From assembly GCA_937920085.1 (NCBI GenBank), contig CALETE010000003.1, positions 1 through 46,171 of the forward strand: a stretch of DNA of 46,171 bases. The letters are read 5' to 3'. Positions 18,490 to 26,222 of the stretch are shown one piece after another; position 1 is the first letter of the stretch; the number at the start of each line of letters is the position of its first letter. The DNA is from an uncultured Alphaproteobacteria bacterium. GTDB taxonomy: Bacteria; Pseudomonadota; Alphaproteobacteria; Caulobacterales; Caulobacteraceae. The notes under the pieces were generated by a model. That model was not told where the DNA came from. It did not search any database and saw only the letters and a program-made list of their open reading frames with translations. A program made the translations under genes and the position numbers.

Positions 18490-19365
18490 TTAGGGCTTAG
18501 GTTCGTCGTCTCGGGTGATGGGAATTTTCAGGAATACACGGCCGGAGTGCGACGCATCCGGCATGGCTCCGCCGCGGATATTCACTTGCAAGGACGGCAG
18601 GATGAGGGTGGGTGCTGCCAGCGTCGCATCGCGAGCTTGGCGCATAGCGACGAAGGCGTCCTCGGTTATGCCTTCGTGCACGTGAATATTCCGATCACGT
18701 TGTTCAGCGACCGTGCTCTCCCAGCTGAATTCGTTGCGGCCAGCTGGAAGATAGTCATGGCCGACGAAAAGACGCGTCTGCGGTGGGAGGGAAAGCAACT
18801 TCTGGATCGACCTATAAAGGACCCGGGCATCACCGCCTGGGAAATCGGCCCGCGCAGTGCCGTAGTCGGGCATGAATAGAGTATCACCGACGAAAGCCGT
18901 GTCGCCGATCAGATAGGTGAGGTCAGCTGGGGTATGTCCTGGGGTATGGGCAACACCGATTGTCATGACCCCAAGCGGCAACTCGTCGCCTTCATTCAGC
19001 AGATAATCGAATGCCCGTCCGTCGTCCTCAACCTCGTTCGCCTCGAAGACCTGAATGAATGTCTTTTGCACCTCCACGATGTGGGAGCCGATAGCGATTT
19101 TCGCGCCTGTCCGACGGCGGATGTAGTCGGCGGCTGTGAGATGGTCTGCGTGGGCGTGGGTCTCTAGAACATATTTTAGATCGAGCCCGCGGTCCGCCAC
19201 CGCCGCCAGGATAAGGTCGGCTGATGAGGTGGAGAGGCGCGCCGCCTTCGGCTCGAAATCCAGCACCGGATCGATGATGGCCGACACCTTGGTGGCAGGG
19301 TCGCTGACCAAATAGCTGACTGTAGAGGTCGCGCGGTCGAAGAAGGCTTGTACGTTGGGTTGCAT
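18490..19365 (-). CDS. blh: ETHE1-like persulfide dioxygenase (Blh-type metallo-beta-lactamase fold)
   Basis: A mononuclear iron persulfide dioxygenase that would oxidise glutathione persulfide to sulfite. The metal motif THAHADHL provides His70, His72, Asp74 and His75. A further histidine is in HTPGHTP, the aspartate in VGDTLFMPD, and the last histidine in FVGHDY, all as in ETHE1/Blh. The 291 residues contain no attached rhodanese or DUF442 domain, unlike Blh of Xylella; a separate rhodanese gene lies across the operator instead. The first gene of a two-gene operon, divergent from the BigR-like repressor. GGAG sits six bases before the ATG. Confidence 0.92.
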   Translation of the reverse strand: MQPNVQAFFDRATSTVSYLVSDPATKVSAIIDPVLDFEPKAARLSTSSADLILAAVADRGLDLKYVLETHAHADHLTAADYIRRRTGAKIAIGSHIVEVQKTFIQVFEANEVEDDGRAFDYLLNEGDELPLGVMTIGVAHTPGHTPADLTYLIGDTAFVGDTLFMPDYGTARADFPGGDARVLYRSIQKLLSLPPQTRLFVGHDYLPAGRNEFSWESTVAEQRDRNIHVHEGITEDAFVAMRQARDATLAAPTLILPSLQVNIRGGAMPDASHSGRVFLKIPITRDDEPKP

Positions 19366-19403
19366 GGAGAACTCCGCTTCGGGCTCTACACATAAGGAGT
19401 TGC

Positions 19404-19425
19404 TAAATTAGTACAAGCTAATATA
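19404..19425. promoter_or_regulatory. BigR-type operator
   Basis: An AT-rich inverted repeat: TAAATTAG, a six-base centre TACAAG, then CTAATATA, with seven of eight arm positions complementary. It sits between the divergent dioxygenase and repressor genes, only ten bases before the repressor start. BigR and SqrR/YgaV-type repressors bind sites of this kind, so it probably controls both directions. Confidence 0.8.
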
Positions 19426-19435
19426 TAAACATGAC

Positions 19436-19771
19436 ATGCTTGATCTCACCAAAATCGACATCACACAGTTTGAAGCTAACGCTGGGGCGGCCGCTAAGTT
19501 GCTTCGCGCCCTAGCGAACGAGCGCCGACTGATGATCCTTTGCCAGCTAACCGAGGAAGAACGGTCAGTGAGCCAGCTCTTGCCGCTGGTTGGACTCTCT
19601 CAGTCGGCGCTGTCTCAGCACCTTGCGGTGCTGCGAGAAGAGAGAGTCGTGGCCACACGCCGTGAGTCCCAGGTCGTCTGGTATCGGATCGCCGATCCGG
19701 CCGCCTTGAAGGTGGTATCAACCCTGGCTGAGATTTTTTGTCCTCCGGAGGCCCAGAACCATGACCGCTGA
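19436..19771 (+). CDS. bigR: BigR-like ArsR-family sulfide/persulfide-responsive repressor
   Basis: A 111-residue winged-helix ArsR protein with the recognition helix in QSALSQHLAVLREE. It keeps two cysteines, Cys36 (MILCQL) and Cys102 (IFCPPE). Their 66-residue spacing equals that of the redox pair Cys42/Cys108 of Xylella BigR, which closes a disulfide or polysulfide bridge and releases DNA. No ribosome site is evident before ATG 19436, which lies ten bases from the operator, so the mRNA leader must be very short. It overlaps the rhodanese gene by 11 bases. The family and redox role are well supported by context. Confidence 0.92.
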   Translation: MLDLTKIDITQFEANAGAAAKLLRALANERRLMILCQLTEEERSVSQLLPLVGLSQSALSQHLAVLREERVVATRRESQVVWYRIADPAALKVVSTLAEIFCPPEAQNHDR

Positions 19772-20294
19772 GTTGAAATCCCTGCCTGCCATCGAGGTTG
19801 CTGAGCGCCTCAGGACGGGCCAAGCCGTGCTGATCGATATCCGTGAAGCCGATGAATTCGCCCGTGGGCATGTACCAGGAGCCTTGTCGCGCCCCTTGTC
19901 TACCTTCGAAGTTGAGCACCTGAAGATGGAGCCCGCGACAGACGCCGTCTTCACCTGCCGGTCAGGCATGCGGACTGAGGCCAATTGCGATCGACTGGCT
20001 GCAGCCGTCGCGGGCGAGGCCTTCGTTTTACAGGGTGGCCTCGATGCCTGGGCGCTTGCAGGCCTACCGGTGAAGGCAGACCAAAAGGCTCCGTTGGAAA
20101 TGATGCGGCAGGTGCAGATCACCGCAGGCCTGCTGGTCTTGATCGGCGTGCTGCTCGGGTACATCGTACATCCCGGCTTCTTCGGGCTCTCAGCCTTCGT
20201 GGGCGCAGGCCTGACATTCGCCGGCACTACCGGCTTCTGTGGCATGGCCCGCCTCCTGCAGGCCGCTCCCTGGAACCGGCCAGTCAGAGCTTAA
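19761..20294 (+). CDS. rhodanese with C-terminal DUF2892 membrane domain (YgaP-like)
   Basis: A sulfurtransferase anchored in the inner membrane. The rhodanese domain (residues 5-105) has the active loop CRSGMR with Cys66. Residues ~115-175 form two hydrophobic helices of the DUF2892 type, ending in a short tail. This is the layout of E. coli YgaP. The 177 residues are full length. CGGAGG lies nine bases before the ATG, within the 3' end of the repressor gene. It probably moves persulfide sulfur between thiols and the dioxygenase across the operator, so the domain fused to Blh in other species is supplied here as a separate protein. Confidence 0.93.
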   Translation: MTAELKSLPAIEVAERLRTGQAVLIDIREADEFARGHVPGALSRPLSTFEVEHLKMEPATDAVFTCRSGMRTEANCDRLAAAVAGEAFVLQGGLDAWALAGLPVKADQKAPLEMMRQVQITAGLLVLIGVLLGYIVHPGFFGLSAFVGAGLTFAGTTGFCGMARLLQAAPWNRPVRA

Positions 20295-20299
20295 AACCG

Positions 20300-21076
20300 A
20301 TGGACCTGCCCCTAGCAAGTTACGGCATTGCCGCACTCGGTGGCACTCTGATCGGGCTGCTGCTTGCGGTATTCGGTGGCGGCGGATCAGTGCTCGCCAC
20401 TCCGCTGCTGATCTATCTTGTCGGTTTGCGTGATCCTCATACCGCCATAGGAACTGCGGCGGCCGCAGTGGCCGTGAACGCCCTCATTGGGCTCGCTACT
20501 CAAGCTCGGGCCGGGACGGTAAAGTGGCCTTGCGCCACCGTCTTCGGTGGTGCGGGGTTAGCCGGGTCGCTGATCGGGGCCCACTTCGCGAAACTGGTGA
20601 ACGGGCAGGTGCTGCTTACTTGGTTCGGTTTCGCCATGGCGGCGGTTGCAGTCTCGATGCTGCTCCCTCAAGGAGGTCAAGGCGACCCCGACGTGCGGCT
20701 CAGCCGCGCGCTCACGCTCAAGCTTGCGCCCATAGGACTGGTTGTCGGCTTTGCCGCAGGATTCTTCGGGATTGGTGGCGGTTTCCTGATCGTACCCGGC
20801 CTCATGGCGTCGACCGGCATGACCCTCGCTCATGCTGCGGCGTCTTCGCTGGTCTCAGTCGTCCTCTTCGGCGCCGCCACGAGCACGAGCTATGCCGCCT
20901 CTGGCCTAGTGGATTGGCCAGTCTTCGCGGCGCTTGTCGTCGGCGGTGGCGTTGGTGTCTTGGCGGCAAGGCCCGTCGCACAGGTACTGTCGAGGCACAC
21001 TTTGTTAGGCCGCCGGCTGTTTGCCTCCATGGTCTTGGCCACCGCAGCCTATGTCATCTGGCACTCGATTATGTGA
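20300..21076 (+). CDS. TSUP-family sulfite/thiosulfate exporter
   Basis: A 258-residue membrane protein of the TauE/SafE (DUF81) family with about eight helices. Internally repeated glycine-rich segments (LLAVFGGGGSVLATPLLIYL and AGFFGIGGGFLIVPGLMAS) mark the two halves. I start at ATG 20300, five bases after the rhodanese stop, because the longer frame upstream would read through the rhodanese gene. BigR operons often carry this exporter to remove sulfite made by the persulfide dioxygenase. The terminal gene of the plus-strand operon. Confidence 0.93.
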   Translation: MDLPLASYGIAALGGTLIGLLLAVFGGGGSVLATPLLIYLVGLRDPHTAIGTAAAAVAVNALIGLATQARAGTVKWPCATVFGGAGLAGSLIGAHFAKLVNGQVLLTWFGFAMAAVAVSMLLPQGGQGDPDVRLSRALTLKLAPIGLVVGFAAGFFGIGGGFLIVPGLMASTGMTLAHAAASSLVSVVLFGAATSTSYAASGLVDWPVFAALVVGGGVGVLAARPVAQVLSRHTLLGRRLFASMVLATAAYVIWHSIM

Positions 21077-21121
21077 ATGGCGAAACAGCCGCAAACAACG
21101 GACTGATCAAACTTAGGACAG

Positions 21122-21143
21122 AGACCGTGAGACCGGTCGGTCT
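21122..21143. terminator. possible hairpin between convergent genes
   Basis: Six-base arms AGACCG and CGGTCT with a ten-base loop lie between the exporter and the LysR gene. No T run follows, so this is only a weak candidate for a terminator serving both genes. Confidence 0.3.
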
Positions 21144-21161
21144 ACTGAATGAGTTCTGGCT

Positions 21162-22106
21162 CTAGATCTCGACTCTTCCTGTGGTCGCTGCAAACCGTCC
21201 CAAGACCCAAGTCCGGAAGTGCGAGATTACGGGGTCGCCGAGGTCCTCAGCGTGGAATTTGAGATAATAGCCATAGCCATCTTCTATCACCGTTGGGAAG
21301 GGCTGGACGAGGCGCCCGTCGGCGAGTTCATCGGCGAACATGTCCACATCGGCCAGGGCGAGACCACCGCCTGAAATCGCATATTGCACGGCCGATATGG
21401 CCGTATCAAAGGCAAGGCCCTTTTCGGTATTGGTGGCGAGGCCCAGTTGCGTCGCAAACAGGCTCCAGAGCAGGCTCCGCGGTTCGCTCTCCAATTTTAC
21501 GTGAAGCAAGTCCTGCTCGTTTAGGAACTCCGCCAGGGTCTTGCCTTCAGCCAGCTTGGCCACTTCCGGGGCGCAGACTGGCGTCACACGCACCATCCAA
21601 AGAAGGTCGGTCACCCGGTCATCCACCGAGGGCCGATCATAGACGATGGCCACGTCCAGATCCTGCTCCGGCAATCCTGTCACAGAACTGGAGGAGACAT
21701 CCAACATGACGTCAGGAAACTCTCGCCTGAAATCCCGCAACATTGGCAATCCCATCTGTTGCAGCAGGGAAGGGGGCATATGGACGCGCAGGGTGCGTCC
21801 TCGGGTGTCTCCGCCCTGAACAGCATTTAGAGCCTGCTCCAAGCGGTCAAAAGACTTCCGCACCACCGGCAAGAGGGCCGCACCCGCCTCCGTCAGGGCA
21901 AGGCGGTAAGGTTTGCGCTCAAGCAGTTGTCGACCGAGCAGATCTTCCAGGCTGATGACGTGGCGGCTGAGCGCGCTCTGGGACACATGCAAGGCCTGAG
22001 CGCCGGCGGTGAAGCTCAGATGCTGCCCCACAGCGTCAAAGGCACGCAGGGCGTTCAGCGGCAGCCACCGACGATTTATCAGGGTCGTTCTGCTGTCGCC
22101 CGCCAT
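21162..22106 (-). CDS. LysR-family regulator (GcvA-like)
   Basis: A 314-residue LysR-type transcriptional regulator. The helix-turn-helix near residues 30-55 (SFTAGAQALHVSQSALSRHV) is followed by the dimerisation helix and an effector-binding periplasmic-fold domain. The start LPLNALRAFDAV is typical of the GcvA group, which often controls amino-acid and one-carbon genes. It faces the Rieske oxygenase operon across 158 bases, the usual arrangement for a LysR protein and its target. The likely inducer is the pathway substrate or an intermediate. It converges on the sulfur operon, whose regulation is separate. Confidence 0.93.
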   Translation of the reverse strand: MAGDSRTTLINRRWLPLNALRAFDAVGQHLSFTAGAQALHVSQSALSRHVISLEDLLGRQLLERKPYRLALTEAGAALLPVVRKSFDRLEQALNAVQGGDTRGRTLRVHMPPSLLQQMGLPMLRDFRREFPDVMLDVSSSSVTGLPEQDLDVAIVYDRPSVDDRVTDLLWMVRVTPVCAPEVAKLAEGKTLAEFLNEQDLLHVKLESEPRSLLWSLFATQLGLATNTEKGLAFDTAISAVQYAISGGGLALADVDMFADELADGRLVQPFPTVIEDGYGYYLKFHAEDLGDPVISHFRTWVLGRFAATTGRVEI

Positions 22107-22231
22107 TGAGATTCCGCCTATGCCTTTGCCATTCTCGCGACCTGCTAACTTGGCGCCCTTGCTCGCCTGCGCAAAGCGAAAGAATATCGAATAGTCGCAT
22201 GAGGATTTGCGATGTGTTCGACCGTGGCCCG

Positions 22232-22260
22232 CGTGCCATGGTCCGGCACGTATCAGGAGG
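22232..22260 (+). promoter_or_regulatory. leader inverted repeat and ribosome site of the Rieske operon
   Basis: An inverted repeat CGTGCC / GGCACG (22232-22250, seven-base spacer) ends five bases before a perfect AGGAGG (22255-22260), which is four bases from ATG 22265. The repeat could be an operator or a leader hairpin that limits access to the ribosome site. The ribosome site is certain, the repeat's role is not. Confidence 0.45.
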
Positions 22261-22264
22261 ATTC

Positions 22265-23485
22265 ATGAGCGATCTGCGGGCAATTGAGGCGATGCTTGGG
22301 GTCAGACGCCCAGGACACAGCTTACCGCAGGGTCTCTATAATGATCCCACAGCCTATGATTTTGATTTACATGCGATTTTTGCCCGTCACTGGATGCTGG
22401 CCGCCTTCGAGGTCGAGCTTCCCAAGCCTGGTGCCTATGTAACATTTTCCGTCGGGCCGTGGCCGGTTGTCATCCTGCGCGACCGCAGTGGTAACCTGCG
22501 GGCCTTCCACAATTCCTGTCGCCACCGGGGCAGCCTGATCTGCCCTGCGGGCTCAGGCTCTGCGGCGCGACTGGTGTGCCCTTATCACAAGTGGACCTAT
22601 GAGCTCACCGGTGAGCTGGTTCATGCGGGTCGGATGCCCGAAGACTTTGATCTGAGCGCACACAGCCTAAAACCCGTGCGGCTCGAGACCCTAGCCGGGG
22701 TCATCTATATTTGCCTTTCAGACGCCCCCCCAGATTTTGCGCCCTTTCGGGAGGCCTTCGCCCCCCTGCTAGAGCCCCACGATCTGGGCAATGCTAAGGT
22801 CGTTTTCGAATCCACTCTTGTGGAAAAAGCCAATTGGAAATTGGTGATGGAGAATGCCCGGGAGTGCTATCACTGCCCGTCAAGCCATCCGGAGCTCTCC
22901 GTGACCTTTCCCACGGGGACGTCGGCCCATTTTGACTATGGCGAAGACCAGCACGCAAAGGCCTTCGATGCGCGCATGGATGCCATCGGCTTGCCGCGCG
23001 GTCCGGTCGAAGGGGCGTGGTGGCAGGCCATGCGGTTCCCCTTGAACGAGGGCTGTGTGTCTATGACCCTGGATGGCCAGCGCTCAGTGTCTAAGCTGAT
23101 GTGCCCGACGGGCGATGGGGATATCGGCTCCCTGCGTTGGGCGTTGGAACCTAACAACTTCTGCCATGCCACAGGCGACTTCGTGTTCATCTTCAACGCC
23201 ATGCCCAGTGGCGTGAACGAGACGATCGTCACGGGAAAATGGCTGGTGCACAAGGACGCCCAGGAGGGTGTCGACTATGACCTTGAGACCCTGACTGCGC
23301 TCTGGGATCGCACCAATCTGCAGGATCGCGATCTGGCCGAAACCAATCAGTTGGGGGTTAATTCGCTGGGCTATACCCCCGGCCCCTATTCCCCAGAGGC
23401 TGAGTCACTGTTGGTTCGCTTCACCGACTGGTATTGCAAAACGGCGCAAGCCTTCATCGACCAAGCCAAGAGCACAGCTAAGTGA
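22265..23485 (+). CDS. Rieske non-heme iron oxygenase, betaine/carnitine type
   Basis: The terminal oxygenase of a Rieske system. The [2Fe-2S] ligands are Cys85, His87, Cys105 and His108 (CRH and CPYH). The iron-site motif is ARECYHCPSSH with His203 and His208. The residue before CYH is Glu200, as in carnitine oxygenase CntA and glycine-betaine oxygenase GbcA, where ring hydroxylases have Asp. The 406 residues fit these N-dealkylating enzymes, which act on quaternary ammonium compounds. I start at ATG 22265 because of its AGGAGG; the open frame begins further upstream. No ferredoxin reductase is encoded nearby. The next gene overlaps by four bases. Confidence 0.92.
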   Translation: MSDLRAIEAMLGVRRPGHSLPQGLYNDPTAYDFDLHAIFARHWMLAAFEVELPKPGAYVTFSVGPWPVVILRDRSGNLRAFHNSCRHRGSLICPAGSGSAARLVCPYHKWTYELTGELVHAGRMPEDFDLSAHSLKPVRLETLAGVIYICLSDAPPDFAPFREAFAPLLEPHDLGNAKVVFESTLVEKANWKLVMENARECYHCPSSHPELSVTFPTGTSAHFDYGEDQHAKAFDARMDAIGLPRGPVEGAWWQAMRFPLNEGCVSMTLDGQRSVSKLMCPTGDGDIGSLRWALEPNNFCHATGDFVFIFNAMPSGVNETIVTGKWLVHKDAQEGVDYDLETLTALWDRTNLQDRDLAETNQLGVNSLGYTPGPYSPEAESLLVRFTDWYCKTAQAFIDQAKSTAK

Positions 23486-24750
23486 GCGACAAGCCCGGAT
23501 TACACCTGGAAACCCTGGCCATCAGCCACGGCTATGATCCTCAGTCGGGACAGGGGGCCGCCAAGCCGCCGATCTACGCCACGTCCACCTTTGTCTATCG
23601 TTCGGCCCAGCAGGCCAAGGATATCCACGAAGCGTTCTTTGATGGCCCAGATACCGACGGTGCACGCCGCATTGCCGGCGAGCCGCAGGCCTATATCTAT
23701 GGCCGTCTAGGTCATCCAAATCTGACCATGGTCGAAGCAAGGCTTTGTGCCCTGGACCGCGGTGAGGACAGCGCGGTGTTCAATTCGGGTATGTCGGCGA
23801 TTACCACCACCCTGATGACCTTCGTCCGCCCTGGGGATACCATCGTTCATTCCCAGCCGATCTATGGCGGCACCGACAACTTTCTACATAATGTTTTGCC
23901 GGAATTCGGCGTTTCCCCCTTCGGCTTTGCGGATGGCTTGAGCGAGGCTTCCATCCAAGATGCCCTTGACCGCGCGATGGCGCACGGACCTATCGGCGTC
24001 ATCTGGTTAGAGAGTCCGGCCAATCCTACCGCGGCCATTGTTGATATTGCACTGGTGGCGCGGCTTGCCAAAGCCGTCGAGGACAAGCAGGGCCGCAAGC
24101 CGATCATCGTGGTGGACAACACCTTCCTGGGGCCTCTGCTGCAGTCGCCTTTGGCTGAGGGGGCGGACCTATGCATGACCTCGCTGACCAAATATTGCGC
24201 TGGCCACTCTGACATGTTGGCTGGTGGCGTCTCAGGCTCGAAAGAGCTTATTGCCAGTCTCAAGATCATGCGCACCTTGAAGGGTGCCCACCTTGATGCC
24301 CAGACGGCTTGGCTATTACTACGCTCCTTCGAGACCCTGCCGCTGCGGACCGAGCGCGCCTGCTCCAACGCCCTGAAAATCGCCAGCTATCTGCGCGAGC
24401 ACCCTAAGGTCGCAGGGGTTACCTATCTCGGCTTCCGCGACGAACCTGAGGCTGTCGCCCTGATGGCGCGCCAATCTCGGGGCACCGGCTCGACCTTTTC
24501 TGTACGCCTCAAGGGCGGAGAGGCCGAATGCTTCCGGTTCTTAGATCGCCTGCAAGTCATGCGCTTGGCGGTCAGTCTCGGTGGCACCGAGACCCTGATC
24601 TGCCACTCCGCCACAACCACGCATTACAACGTACCCAAGGCCAGCCGTGAGGCTGCCGGGATCACCGATGCCACAATGCGCCTATCGGTGGGTCTTGAGC
24701 ATCCCGACGATCTGATCGCAGATCTGGAACAGGCCCTGGACGCCGTCTGA
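23482..24750 (+). CDS. Cys/Met-metabolism PLP enzyme (cystathionine gamma-synthase / C-S lyase family)
   Basis: A fold-type I pyridoxal-phosphate enzyme of the gamma family, 422 residues. PLP contacts are visible: the partner-subunit YIYGRLGHPNLTMVE segment, the phosphate loop FNSGMSAITT, the aspartate in VVDNTF, and Lys237 in SLTKYCAGHSD as Schiff-base lysine. A ~15-residue insertion after the opening PPIYATSTFVY (around FFDGPDTDGARR) sets it apart from classical MetB/MetC. It may be a lyase that breaks a C-S or C-gamma bond of a methylated or substituted amino acid. GTG start inside the Rieske stop (GTGA), ending in a one-base overlap with the next gene. Confidence 0.9.
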   Translation: MSDKPGLHLETLAISHGYDPQSGQGAAKPPIYATSTFVYRSAQQAKDIHEAFFDGPDTDGARRIAGEPQAYIYGRLGHPNLTMVEARLCALDRGEDSAVFNSGMSAITTTLMTFVRPGDTIVHSQPIYGGTDNFLHNVLPEFGVSPFGFADGLSEASIQDALDRAMAHGPIGVIWLESPANPTAAIVDIALVARLAKAVEDKQGRKPIIVVDNTFLGPLLQSPLAEGADLCMTSLTKYCAGHSDMLAGGVSGSKELIASLKIMRTLKGAHLDAQTAWLLLRSFETLPLRTERACSNALKIASYLREHPKVAGVTYLGFRDEPEAVALMARQSRGTGSTFSVRLKGGEAECFRFLDRLQVMRLAVSLGGTETLICHSATTTHYNVPKASREAAGITDATMRLSVGLEHPDDLIADLEQALDAV

Positions 24751-26222
24751 TGCCACCTAATTTCGATGGGATCGACCGCGCTGCCATTAATGGGAAGCTG
24801 CCGAGGCCAGAGCGCACAGTTCAGGTTCTGATCATTGGCGCGGGCTCTGCCGGAACCGCCGCTGCGATCAGAGAGGCCAAATTGGGCGCAGAGGTTCTGC
24901 TGGTTGACGAGAATCCGGTTTCCGCCAGTCTCATGGGCCTCGATACGCCGCTCTATTTCGGCGGCCGCATGACCACGGCGGTTCAGCGGCAAGAGCGTAT
25001 GATCGAGCAGATATTTGCCTCCAATCCGGCGTTAGAAGAGGCATTGGAACTGGGCGTAGACGTGGCGCTTGCCACCTATGCCTGGGGGGCTTTCGTCAAT
25101 GGCTCCGGGCTCGCCGCCATGCCCCAGCCTGTGGTCGGACTGGCCAATGAAGAGCGGGCCTGGTTGGTGGGGTTCGATAAGCTGATCCTGGCGACAGGTG
25201 CGCGAGATATTCCCATGGCTTTCCCTGGCTGGGACCAGCCTGGCGTCATGGGGGCAGGGGGGTTTGCCGCCCTCGTGGATCGCTACAACGCTTTTGCAGG
25301 ACAGCGGGTCGTTGTTTTGGGGTCAGGAGAGCTTGGTCTCAAAACGGCAAGCTTGGCGCGGGCCAAGGGTTTGGAGGTCGTTGCGATTGTCGAGGCCTTG
25401 CCGCAAGCCCAGGCTATGGTTGGCTCTGACCTCGCCGACATACCCCTGCTGACCGGCCAGGTGATCCACAGTGCCCAGGGCGGCCTAAATGGTGTGGAGC
25501 GCATATCGGTTGGCCCCGTTGGCGGACCTATCACCGACCTCGCCTGTGATACCGTGGTGATCAGCATTGGCATGGCACCTGCCATCGAACTCCTGAATGC
25601 AGCGGGCGGCGGTCTGACCCTAGACAGCCAGCGTGGTGGCCATGTTCCGATCTTGATCGGCGAGGGCGCGACAACCCTGCCTAATGTCTTCGTCACCGGC
25701 GATTGCGGGGGCCTCGGGACGGCACAGGACAGCCAGTCCTACCAGATGGCTTGGATGCGCGCCTTGCTAGGTATCGGCGATGGACAGGTGATTGTCTGCC
25801 AGTGCGAAGAGGTGACGCGCTCTGACCTGCTAGGTGTGCAACCGCCCAACTATCTCCAACGCCCAGAAAAGCTCGCTGGCCGCGATGTTCATACCTTGCT
25901 TGCGGACGGCCCGATCAATCAGGATCAAATCAAACGCCTGACCCGTGCCTGTATGGGGGCCTGCCAAGCGAGGCGGTGTCGTGAACAGGTAGCCCTGACC
26001 TTGGCCTGCGCCACCCAGTCTGCGCCGATCCCCTTGGCCGGGTTCCGCGCACCAGTTCGCCCTCTGCCGCTCAAGGTCCTGGCCGATTGGGACGAGGCGG
26101 CGGCCATGACCACCGGGTGGGACGTTTGGTTCGGTATTCCCAGTCAGTGGGTGCCCTATGTGGATATCGGTACCGAGCGTGAAGCCGCGCAGATGGTTAC
26201 CTTCAGCGAAGACCCAGCATGA
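24750..26222 (+). CDS. FAD/NAD-binding amine or opine oxidoreductase, alpha-type subunit with BFD [2Fe-2S] domain
   Basis: This resembles the A subunit of opine oxidases (OoxA/NoxA), HcnB and heteromeric D-hydroxyproline or proline dehydrogenases. It has two dinucleotide-binding folds: IIGAGSAGTAAAIREAKLGA near residue 28 and VVLGSGELGLKTASLA near residue 188. A C-terminal BFD-like domain holds four cysteines at about 350, 352, 401 and 405 (CQCEE and CMGAC). The 490 residues match the family. The small separate [2Fe-2S] subunit found in HcnA-type complexes is absent here. It overlaps the next gene by four bases, and the two almost certainly form one enzyme. Confidence 0.88.
   Translation: MPPNFDGIDRAAINGKLPRPERTVQVLIIGAGSAGTAAAIREAKLGAEVLLVDENPVSASLMGLDTPLYFGGRMTTAVQRQERMIEQIFASNPALEEALELGVDVALATYAWGAFVNGSGLAAMPQPVVGLANEERAWLVGFDKLILATGARDIPMAFPGWDQPGVMGAGGFAALVDRYNAFAGQRVVVLGSGELGLKTASLARAKGLEVVAIVEALPQAQAMVGSDLADIPLLTGQVIHSAQGGLNGVERISVGPVGGPITDLACDTVVISIGMAPAIELLNAAGGGLTLDSQRGGHVPILIGEGATTLPNVFVTGDCGGLGTAQDSQSYQMAWMRALLGIGDGQVIVCQCEEVTRSDLLGVQPPNYLQRPEKLAGRDVHTLLADGPINQDQIKRLTRACMGACQARRCREQVALTLACATQSAPIPLAGFRAPVRPLPLKVLADWDEAAAMTTGWDVWFGIPSQWVPYVDIGTEREAAQMVTFSEDPA

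Noticed and set aside
18490..19365. Glyoxalase II or beta-lactamase assignment
   Set aside because: The residue pattern and the BigR operon context fit a mononuclear iron persulfide dioxygenase better than a dinuclear zinc hydrolase.
19985..20299. Longer start for the TSUP exporter
   Set aside because: The extension reads through the rhodanese gene in another frame and gives an arginine-rich non-membrane sequence. ATG 20300 begins directly before the first helix.
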